Source of the DNA: Castellaniella sp034675905
GTDB lineage: Bacteria; Pseudomonadota; Gammaproteobacteria; Burkholderiales; Burkholderiaceae_B
DNA length: 64,000 nt
NCBI RefSeq assembly: GCF_034675905.1
Contig: NZ_JAUCCV010000002.1
Coordinates: 62,001-126,000 of the forward strand
Direction: 5' to 3'
Below, in pieces: positions 55,780 through 64,000 of the stretch (its first letter is position 1; the number at the start of each line of letters is the position of its first letter). The notes under the pieces are model-generated. The model did no database searches and was not told where the DNA came from. It saw only the letters and a program-made list of their open reading frames with translations. The translations under genes and the position numbers were made by a program.

Positions 55780-57282
55780 ATGGCCGAGCCTTTGATCATT
55801 GCCCGCAACACGGATTTCCAAGCCGGATTGTTGCCTCAGATGGCCAATCGGCACGGTTGCATCACCGGCGCCACCGGCACCGGCAAGACCGTTACCCTGC
55901 AGGTGCTGGCGGAATCCTTTTCCCGCATCGGCACGCCGGTCTTTCTGGCCGACGTCAAGGGTGATCTCAGCGGGATTTCCCAGGCCGGGGCGCCCTCTGA
56001 CAAGCTGACAAAACGCCTGCAGACGCTTGGGCTGCCGGAACCGATCTGGGGCGCCAGCCCGGCAACGCTGTGGGATATCTTTGGCGAACAGGGCCATCCA
56101 ATCCGGGCCACGGTCTCGGATCTGGGCCCCCTGCTGCTGGCGCGCATGCTGGACCTGAACGACACCCAGGAAGGCGTGCTGAACCTGACCTTCCGTGTGG
56201 CCGACGACGAAGGCCTGCTGGTGCTGGATCTGAAAGACCTGCGCACCATGCTGCAATACGTGGCCGATCATGCCAGCGAACTACGCACGCGTTACGGGCA
56301 GGTATCGTCCGCCTCGGTCGGCGCTATCCAGCGCAGCCTGCTGCGTCTGGAATCCGAAGGCGCCGAACAGTTTTTCGGCGAACCCATGCTGGACGTCTTC
56401 GACTGGATGCGCACAGACGCCCAGGGGCGCGGCATGATCAACATCCTGGCGGCCAACCGGCTGATGCAATCCCCGCGCCTGTACGGCGTCTTTCTGCTGT
56501 GGATGCTGGCCGACCTGTACGAACGCCTGCCCGAAGTCGGTGATCTGGACAAACCCAAGCTGGTGTTCTTCTTCGACGAAGCCCATCTGCTGTTCAAGGA
56601 CGCCCCCAAGGCCCTGCTGGAAAAGATCGAGCAGGTCGTGCGCCTGATCCGCTCCAAAGGCGTGGGCGTGTATTTCGTCACGCAAAACCCCGGCGATATT
56701 CCCGATACGGTGCTGGGCCAGCTGGGCCATCGGGTGCAACACGCCTTGCGCGCCTTCACGCCCCGCGACCAAAAAGCCGTGCGCACTGCCGCACAGACCA
56801 TGCGCCCCCGCTCCGGCCTGGACATCGAAGCCGCCATCACCGAATTGGCGGTGGGCGAAGCCCTGGTATCCATGCTGGACCCCAAGGGCCAGCCCACGCC
56901 GACAGAACGCGTCTGGATGGCCGCGCCCGGCAGCCGCATCGGCCCCGCCTCGGATGCTGAACGGCAAGCGCTGCGGGCGGCTTCCCTGCTGGGCGGAAAA
57001 TACGATCAAGCCCTGGACCGTGAGTCCGCATATGAAGTCCTGCTGGCCCGCGCTCAAGGCGCCACGCCTGCCGCCGGACAGGATGAACAGCAAACACCGA
57101 ATGCTGGTGGCGGCGGTGGAGGCATGGGCGGGATGCTGAGCGACTTCCTGTTCGGCTCCACCGGCCCCCGAGGCGGCCGTCGCGACGGCGTCGTGCAGTC
57201 CGTCGCCAAAAGCATGGTACGCAACGCCGCCAACCAGATGGTGCGCGGTCTGCTGGGTTCCCTGGTGGGCCGGCGTCGCTAA
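55780..57282 (+). CDS. HerA-like ATPase, DUF853 (YjgR type, 500 aa)
   Basis: Walker A GATGTGKTVTLQVL (about residue 30), FLADVKGDLSG, Walker B LVFFFDEAHLLF and FVTQNPGDIPDTVLGQLGHRVQHALRAFTP match the DUF853 family of HerA/FtsK-like ATPases. Substrate unknown. A Gly-rich C-terminal linker (about residues 445-455) precedes a short basic tail. It follows selD by 27 bp. Confidence 0.9.
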   Translation: MAEPLIIARNTDFQAGLLPQMANRHGCITGATGTGKTVTLQVLAESFSRIGTPVFLADVKGDLSGISQAGAPSDKLTKRLQTLGLPEPIWGASPATLWDIFGEQGHPIRATVSDLGPLLLARMLDLNDTQEGVLNLTFRVADDEGLLVLDLKDLRTMLQYVADHASELRTRYGQVSSASVGAIQRSLLRLESEGAEQFFGEPMLDVFDWMRTDAQGRGMINILAANRLMQSPRLYGVFLLWMLADLYERLPEVGDLDKPKLVFFFDEAHLLFKDAPKALLEKIEQVVRLIRSKGVGVYFVTQNPGDIPDTVLGQLGHRVQHALRAFTPRDQKAVRTAAQTMRPRSGLDIEAAITELAVGEALVSMLDPKGQPTPTERVWMAAPGSRIGPASDAERQALRAASLLGGKYDQALDRESAYEVLLARAQGATPAAGQDEQQTPNAGGGGGGMGGMLSDFLFGSTGPRGGRRDGVVQSVAKSMVRNAANQMVRGLLGSLVGRRR

Positions 57283-57324
57283 GACGCGCAGCCGCACCGT
57301 CCCAACCGCACAAGGCCGACTGTC

Positions 57325-57918
57325 ATGTCCATCCATTCCCTGTCTGTGGCCGCGCCCGACAGCCTGTCTCGCTGCCGCTGGTGCACCGGCGACCCGCTGT
57401 ACGTGAGCTATCACGACCAGGAATGGGGCGTGCCGTCCCGCGACCCCCTGCACCTGTTTGAAATGCTGATCCTGGAAGGCTTCCAAGCCGGCCTGTCATG
57501 GCTGACCATCCTGCGCAAACGAGAAGCCTTCCGTGCAGCCTTCTACAATTTCGACCCCCAAGCCCTGGCGCAGACCGATGCCCCCTGGGTCATGGGTCAG
57601 ATGCAGAACGCCGCCATCATCCGCAACCGCCTGAAACTGCAGGCTGTCGGTATCAATGCCCACGCCTGGCTGGCCCTGGCCGACCCCGTAGCCCTGGTCT
57701 GGTCGGTGGTGGACCAGGCCCCGCGCATCCATCGCTATACACCGGAAGACGCTATCCCCACGGCAGGCCCCGAGGCCCAGGCGCTCAGCCGCTTGCTGAA
57801 AAGCCACGGCTTCACCTTTGTCGGCCCGACGATCTGTCAATCCTATCTACAGGCCATCGGCTGCCTGATGGACCATACAACCGACTGCCATCGGCATGCG
57901 GCGCTATCTGGTGACTGA
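57325..57918 (+). CDS. tag: DNA-3-methyladenine glycosylase I
   Basis: RCRWCTGDPLYVSYHDQEWGVPSRD, LFEMLILEGFQAGLSWLTIL and the zinc ligands Cys and His near the end (H in SHGFTFVGPTICQSYLQAIG, DHTTDCHRH) are Tag signatures. It excises 3-methyladenine from DNA. 197 residues, normal length. Confidence 0.93.
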   Translation: MSIHSLSVAAPDSLSRCRWCTGDPLYVSYHDQEWGVPSRDPLHLFEMLILEGFQAGLSWLTILRKREAFRAAFYNFDPQALAQTDAPWVMGQMQNAAIIRNRLKLQAVGINAHAWLALADPVALVWSVVDQAPRIHRYTPEDAIPTAGPEAQALSRLLKSHGFTFVGPTICQSYLQAIGCLMDHTTDCHRHAALSGD

Positions 57919-58354
57919 GCCCCAACCGACCGATCCCGTACCCGCCGTCCTGGCACAGGCTTATCGGAATGCGCTTTACCGCATCGATACGGTGCCCGCA
58001 ATCACCCTGCGCATCAACCAGGCGCACCCGGATCTGGCCCGCCTGCACCAGCAGTACCACTGCGGCCACAGCCTGATTCTGACCGCCTGCAACCCGCGCA
58101 GCCGCCGCCTGCGGCCCGCCGCCAATACCCGACGGGTGCAGGCGCTGCGACAGGCCGTCGATACGCTGGGCTTTCCCTGTCTGCCCGCTACAGGACTGGA
58201 TCCGCAAGGCATCTGGCCGGACGAGGCCAGCCTGTGGATTCCCGGCATGCCCCTGGCGGCGGGGCTGATCCTGGCCCGCCGATTCGGCCAAAGCGCCCTG
58301 GTGGAATGCCCGGAAAACACGGTCGCATGCCTGATCTGGACCGCAGTCTGCTAA
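57896..58354 (+). CDS. DUF3293-like hypothetical protein (152 aa)
   Basis: Overlaps tag by 23 bp. The pattern (ALYRIDTVPAITLRINQAHPDL, SLILTACNPRSRRL, LGFPCLPATGLDPQGIWPDEASLWIPG) fits the DUF3293 family, common in proteobacteria and of unknown function. Confidence 0.75.
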   Translation: MRRYLVTEPQPTDPVPAVLAQAYRNALYRIDTVPAITLRINQAHPDLARLHQQYHCGHSLILTACNPRSRRLRPAANTRRVQALRQAVDTLGFPCLPATGLDPQGIWPDEASLWIPGMPLAAGLILARRFGQSALVECPENTVACLIWTAVC

Positions 58355-58388
58355 GGTAAGCGCTGGACACCCACCAGACGGAGCTTCC

Positions 58389-60065
58389 ATGCGCCAACTG
58401 TTTACCCGCTACACCACCTTTTACGTCGTCATTGCCCTGACCCTTCTGTGCGCCGGGCTGGCGCTCAGTCTGAATGCCGCCTGGTGGCTGCCCTGTCTGG
58501 CGTTCCTGGCCTTGTCCACCCTGGGGGTCTACGATCTGAACCAGACCCGGCACGCCATCCGCCGCAACTACCCGGTGATCGGCAACCTGCGCTTCCTGTT
58601 CGAATACATCCGTCCCGAAGTCCGCCAGTATTTCTTCGAAGACGATACGCTGAAGATGCCGTTTTCACGCGTGGACCGGTCCCTGGTCTACCAGCGGGCC
58701 AAAAAACAGATGGATCAGCGCCCCTTTGGCACCCAGGGCGATGTCTACGGCAGCCAGTATGAATGGATGAACCACGCCATGGTGCCGCTGCATGTCCCGG
58801 ACACCGATTTCCGCATCACCGTGGGCGGACCGGACTGCAAAAAACCCGTTGACCTGTCGGTCTTCAATATTTCGGCCATGAGCTTCGGCGCCCTGTCGGC
58901 CAATGCCGTGCGCGCCTTGAACAAGGGTGCGGCATTGGGCAATTTCGCCCACGACACCGGCGAAGGCGGCGTCAGCCGCTATCACCTGGAACACGGCGGC
59001 GGCCTGATCTGGAATGTCGGCTCGGGCTATTTCGGCTGCCGCAACGCGGATGGCAGTTTCTCTGCGGAACGTTTCGCCGAGATGGCCTGCCGCGACAATA
59101 TCCGCATGATTGAAATCAAGCTGTCCCAAGGCGCCAAGCCCGGCCACGGCGGCGTGTTGCCCGCGCCCAAGGTCACGCAGGAAATCGCCGCCGCCCGCGG
59201 CGTGCCTGCAGGCCAGGACTGCATCTCGCCGTCCAGTCACAGCGCCTTCTCAACCCCTATCGAATTGATGCACTTCATCGTGCGCCTGCGTGAGCTGTCC
59301 GGCGGCAAACCGGTGGGCTTCAAGCTGTGCATCGGCCACCCCTGGGAATGGTTCGCCATCGCCAAGGCCATGCTGGCCACCGGCATCACACCGGACTTCA
59401 TCGTGGTCGACGGCGCCGAGGGCGGCACCGGCGCAGCCCCCATCGAATTCGTGGACCACGTGGGCACGCCCCTGCGCGAAGGGCTGCGACTGGTGCATAA
59501 CACCCTGGTGGGCGTCGGATTGCGGGAAAAAATCCGTCTGGGGGCCTCGGGCAAGGTCATCAGCGCCTTTGACATGGCCCGCATCATGGCGTTGGGCGCC
59601 GACTGGTGCAACAGCGCCCGCGCCTATATGTTCGCCATCGGCTGCATCCAGGCCCAGACCTGTCATACCGGGCGATGCCCGACCGGCGTCACCACCCAGG
59701 ACCCGGAACGCCAGAAAGCACTGGTCGTGGCGGATAAATCCGTGCGCGTCGCCAACTATCATGCCAACACCCTGAAGGCCCTGGGCGAACTGCTGGGCGC
59801 CGCTGGCCTGCAGCACCCCAGCGACCTGCGCCCGCATCACATCGCCCGACGCATCGCCAACGGCGAAGTCCGCGTCTTGTCAGCCCTGTTTCCCGACCTG
59901 CAAAAAGGCGAACTGCTGGAAGGAAAATTCCGCAATACGATCTTTCGCACGGCTTGGCCCATGGCCCAGGCGGAATCCTTCGAGCCTCTGTATAGCCTGA
60001 GCGCTGCTCTGTCGGGACACACGGACCAGAGCATCCCCGACATGCCTGCCCCAGCCGCTGGCTGA
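58389..60065 (+). CDS. FMN-binding glutamate-synthase-family protein (558 aa)
   Basis: Two N-terminal membrane helices (residues 10-45) precede a GltB central-domain-like TIM barrel: FNISAMSFGALSANAVRALNKGA, DTGEGGVSRYH, KLSQGAKPGHGG, FIVVDGAEGGTGAAPIEF, and CIQAQTCHTGRCPTGVTTQ with Cys for a 3Fe-4S cluster. It lacks the glutaminase domain of true glutamate synthase. Substrate unknown. GGAG precedes the ATG. Confidence 0.9.
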   Translation: MRQLFTRYTTFYVVIALTLLCAGLALSLNAAWWLPCLAFLALSTLGVYDLNQTRHAIRRNYPVIGNLRFLFEYIRPEVRQYFFEDDTLKMPFSRVDRSLVYQRAKKQMDQRPFGTQGDVYGSQYEWMNHAMVPLHVPDTDFRITVGGPDCKKPVDLSVFNISAMSFGALSANAVRALNKGAALGNFAHDTGEGGVSRYHLEHGGGLIWNVGSGYFGCRNADGSFSAERFAEMACRDNIRMIEIKLSQGAKPGHGGVLPAPKVTQEIAAARGVPAGQDCISPSSHSAFSTPIELMHFIVRLRELSGGKPVGFKLCIGHPWEWFAIAKAMLATGITPDFIVVDGAEGGTGAAPIEFVDHVGTPLREGLRLVHNTLVGVGLREKIRLGASGKVISAFDMARIMALGADWCNSARAYMFAIGCIQAQTCHTGRCPTGVTTQDPERQKALVVADKSVRVANYHANTLKALGELLGAAGLQHPSDLRPHHIARRIANGEVRVLSALFPDLQKGELLEGKFRNTIFRTAWPMAQAESFEPLYSLSAALSGHTDQSIPDMPAPAAG

Positions 60066-60091
60066 CGGCCGGACACAGGCAACGCACACGC

Positions 60092-60122
60092 AAAAACGCC
60101 ACCCCGAAGGGTGGCGTTTTTT
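60092..60122. terminator. Rho-independent terminator
   Basis: ACGCCACCC/GGGTGGCGT stem with a GAA-containing loop and a T6 run on the plus strand. A-runs on the left side may make it work for the convergent cold-shock gene too. Confidence 0.9.
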
Positions 60123-60158
60123 ATCCTGTTAGTACAGGAGTACTGCTGTCTGAGCTAC

Positions 60159-60368
60159 TTAGAGCACGACGATTTGCGTCGCGCAGGGACCTTTTTGGCC
60201 CTGGCCGACCACGAAAGAGACGCGTTGGTTCTCTTCCAGGGTCTTATGACCAGTGCCTTGAATTTCGCTGAAGTGCGCGAAGAGGTCTTTCCCGCCATTT
60301 TCCGGCATGATGAAGCCGAAGCCCTTGTCGTTGTTGAACCACTTCACGACACCTGTTTCTGTTTTCAA
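60159..60368 (-). CDS. Cold-shock domain protein (69 aa)
   Basis: A single CSD: GVVKWFNNDKGFGFI (RNP1 KGFGFI), LFAHFSEI (RNP2), VSFVVGQGQKGPCATQI. It binds single-stranded RNA/DNA. A long AT-rich leader (about 60369-60500) precedes it, as is usual for csp genes. Confidence 0.94.
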   Translation of the reverse strand: MKTETGVVKWFNNDKGFGFIMPENGGKDLFAHFSEIQGTGHKTLEENQRVSFVVGQGQKGPCATQIVVL

Positions 60369-60511
60369 AGTAAATCCTAAATGTTGTATAGGGGCAAATT
60401 TCCCCGGTGGATAGTTTGGCTGATATATCCCTACAAAGATAGCACTGTTTCAAAATAATACATCTTGCTCGAACAGCGCACTGGCATTGGATATCAGCTG
60501 CCTGACCGATA

Positions 60512-61222
60512 TTATTCCACCAACAGCAGCGCGTCCAGATCCAGGATCTCGATCTTGCGCTGGCCGGTCTGCCGGATCCAGCCGCTGTCTTCGAATTCCC
60601 CCAGCCTGCGGCTGACGGTTTCCGGGGTAGTCCCCAGGAACGAAGCAAGGTGCCTGCGGCTCATGGGCAGACTGAAGCGGCTGGCGTTTTCCTGTTCTGC
60701 CTGATCCGCCAGATACTGCGCCAAACGGGCATTGATGGATTCGATGGCGATCGCGGCGGTCTGCTTTTCGCTGGCGCCCAGACGACGGGATAGTTCGATC
60801 AGCATATGCAGGCTGATGTCCGGGTATGTGAGCAGCAGCCCATGCACATCTGCCTGATAGATCGTACAGACCTCGGATGCTTGCATCGCCTGGGCGTAGG
60901 AATCGTGATCGGTGGCTGAAAACAAGGCCAGCTCGCCGGCGAAGTCTCCAGCATGCAAAATACGCACCAACTGTTCTTTGCCGGTATCGGAAAGGCGATA
61001 GATCTTGATCTTGCCTCGGTGGACGATGAAGAGCTTGTCGGACGGGTCGCCGGCGCGGTGGATGAACTGCCCACGCTCATAGACCCGCATGGACGCTTTG
61101 TCGGCAATGACTGCAAGCTCTTCAGCAGGCAGGTGATTGAAGATCGGCACGTGCGAGACACAGACGACCGGTATGTGCTCGTTCATTTCCGTCGATGGTC
61201 GGGGTTGGGAAGGAAAGGTCAT
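60512..61222 (-). CDS. Crp/Fnr-family transcription regulator
   Basis: A cyclic-nucleotide-binding-type sensor domain (FIHRAGDPSDKLFIVHRGKIKIYR, AGDFAGELALFS) and an HTH with E..SR in TTPETVSRRLGEFE, the FNR-type recognition helix for TTGAT-N4-ATCAA. It lacks the N-terminal Cys cluster of true FNR, so it probably senses something else. ATG 61222 has GAGGG at good distance; GTG 61231 is too close to it. It follows the P-type ATPase by 15 bp and probably controls it. Confidence 0.87.
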   Translation of the reverse strand: MTFPSQPRPSTEMNEHIPVVCVSHVPIFNHLPAEELAVIADKASMRVYERGQFIHRAGDPSDKLFIVHRGKIKIYRLSDTGKEQLVRILHAGDFAGELALFSATDHDSYAQAMQASEVCTIYQADVHGLLLTYPDISLHMLIELSRRLGASEKQTAAIAIESINARLAQYLADQAEQENASRFSLPMSRRHLASFLGTTPETVSRRLGEFEDSGWIRQTGQRKIEILDLDALLLVE

Positions 61223-61237
61223 GCCGATCACCCTCGT

Positions 61238-63142
<1,905 letters not shown>

Positions 63143-63173
63143 ATCGTGCTCCGTGTATCCGCTTATTCATTTC

Positions 63174-63206
63174 CGCCTATCGGCTGCGGATGACAGCCGA
63201 TAGGCG
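63174..63206. promoter_or_regulatory. 13-bp inverted repeat between HMA and ATPase genes
   Basis: CGCCTATCGGCTG (63174-63186) and its exact complement (63194-63206) with a 7-nt loop. No T-run follows on the minus strand, so it may be an mRNA stabiliser or attenuator that sets the HMA:ATPase ratio. Confidence 0.6.
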
Positions 63207-63214
63207 AATATCGA

Positions 63215-63436
63215 TCAGGACATTTTTCTGGATAACACCGGATACCCAAGCCGCACGATGACATCCTGCAAGGCATCGACATTCGTTTTCAATTTATCGA
63301 ATTCAGCCCGGATGCGCCCCGAATTGAACAGCACCTTGATGTCGCGCACGCCGTCGATTCTCCCGACCGTCTGCTCGATTTTCTTGACACAGGAAGGACA
63401 GGTGAAAGGTTCCATGTTGAAAACGACTTTTTGCAT
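63215..63436 (-). CDS. Heavy-metal-associated (HMA) domain protein (73 aa)
   Basis: MEPFTCPSCVKKIEQTVGRIDGVRDIKV has the CPSC metal-binding loop of HMA chaperones. A ferredoxin-like fold is predicted. ATG 63436 was chosen because earlier starts lie in a non-HMA stretch, and AGGAGC precedes it. It is likely to deliver the metal to the P-type ATPase downstream. Confidence 0.85.
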   Translation of the reverse strand: MQKVVFNMEPFTCPSCVKKIEQTVGRIDGVRDIKVLFNSGRIRAEFDKLKTNVDALQDVIVRLGYPVLSRKMS

Positions 63437-63629
63437 TTTCTTGCTCCTAGCTGATGAAAGGACGATTTCATGGTAAGAGAGCAAGCCGCTTTCATACATT
63501 GACGGCCGACAAGTTTCAAAAATCATGGCAGGCGATCAAACACGGACGATCGGTGTCATTTTCGTGACGATCTGATGATTTGATAATCTTGCGCCATTCA
63601 TACACGGCACATTTTCACCGGAGCGCACT

Positions 63630-64000
63630 ATGGAATACACGGCCGGCAGGCCCGCGTGGCAGGATATTCTTGAGTTCTGGTTTCCCGAAGGCCGGTCACT
63701 TCAGATCGATGCGACCACACATCAAGAAAACTGGCGCTGGCGGATGCAGGGCGGTGCAGACAGCGCCATCACCTCTCGCTTCCTGGCCATCACCGACCAG
63801 GCCGCCGCTGGCGAACTCGACCACTGGGCAGCCGCCCCCGAAGGCCGGCTGGCGCTGATCATCGTGCTGGATCAATTCTCGCGATCCGCCTGGCGCAACA
63901 GCGCGCGCGCATTTGCGCAGGACACCGCCGCACTGGCCTGGGTCATGGAAGGCCTATCAAACGACCACTACGCCGCCCTGCCCGCCCCCTGGTTCAAAGC
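63630..64000 (+). CDS. DUF924-family protein (partial at window edge)
   Basis: Reads WQDILEFWFPEG and LIIVLDQFSRSAWRNSARAFAQD, the DUF924 signature (W..VL.FWF...; LDQF.RN..R....AFA.D). Function unknown. It continues past the right edge of the window. ATG 63630 has CCGGAGCG ahead. Confidence 0.85.
   Translation, partial: MEYTAGRPAWQDILEFWFPEGRSLQIDATTHQENWRWRMQGGADSAITSRFLAITDQAAAGELDHWAAAPEGRLALIIVLDQFSRSAWRNSARAFAQDTAALAWVMEGLSNDHYAALPAPWFK

Noticed and set aside
54610..56271. 553-aa open frame on the minus strand opposite selD and the HerA-like gene
   Set aside because: A GC-rich shadow of real genes; its residue pattern is a low-complexity Gly/Gln/Arg/Ala mix and the plus-strand proteins are clear families.
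56281..57486. 401-aa minus-strand frame
   Set aside because: Shadow of the HerA-like gene in GC-rich DNA; Gln/His/Gly-rich without any family pattern.

Overview
The window holds most of a temperate, lambda-like siphophage prophage (about 1-53,525) and then the bacterial chromosome (about 53,526-64,000). The right junction is the 3' half of a tRNA-Val(TAC) gene ending in CCA (53474-53525). The 5' half is not in the window, so this is read as attR. The left end of the prophage, with any integrase and repressor, lies outside the window. The host genes (selU, selD, a HerA/DUF853 ATPase, tag, a DUF3293 protein, a glutamate-synthase-like flavoprotein, a cold-shock protein, an FNR-type regulator, a metal P-type ATPase) and their GC-rich codon use suggest a betaproteobacterium, probably Burkholderiales/Alcaligenaceae. 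That placement is inference.

Phage layout. 1-2,740: small unknown genes, a ribbon-helix-helix-like regulator with TTGTATGC boxes in front of it, and two sets of short direct repeats. 2,741-6,538 (minus strand): an SF2 helicase followed by five unrecognised proteins that all end in the same short peptide, consensus ES-S/A-...-W-G-x-W. 6,604-10,577: two ParB-like proteins, an ABC-type ATPase, a CGPC thioredoxin-like protein, a small possible zinc protein, a GNAT/Mom-like acyltransferase and a winged-helix protein, which looks like a DNA-modification cassette. 10,865-38,785: terminase, head and tail genes in lambda order. The large terminase carries an intein and is split into two overlapping ORFs inside it, the tail chaperone has a canonical A AAA AAG slippery site, and the J-like tail-tip protein carries an N-terminal HINT domain. 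Distal genes include an esterase-type fibre and two beta-propeller paralogues. 38,810-42,864: a fibre ending in a Cys-rich tail (NCNCACACDCNCGNN), an Ig-like protein, a 2-oxoglutarate/Fe(II) oxygenase and a radical SAM/SPASM enzyme. 42,917-45,569: amidase, membrane proteins/holin, overlapping Rz/Rz1 spanins, PhoH. 45,790-53,337: an Hfq-like protein, DnaB-like helicase, primase, two tRNAs, a tRNA-like element, an Acb2/Tad1-like protein, a structured non-coding stretch, a HAD phosphatase, an ATP-dependent DNA ligase and small ORFs.

Thirteen copies of one 20-bp element (consensus GTWAGTTACCRCTTACTAAC), all in the same orientation, sit in short intergenic gaps in front of phage genes. In several copies they fill the spacer of a sigma70-like promoter, in two they form the loop of a perfect inverted repeat. 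They look like dispersed operators of one phage regulator. An 86-bp sequence occurs in opposite orientations at 10573 and 45645 and brackets the terminase-to-PhoH block.

The strongest candidate for an undescribed system is the fibre-tail maturation cassette (38,810-42,864): a virion protein with a RiPP-like Cys/Asn/Asp tail followed directly by an oxygenase and a radical SAM peptide maturase. The second is the shared C-terminal tag of the minus-strand operon.
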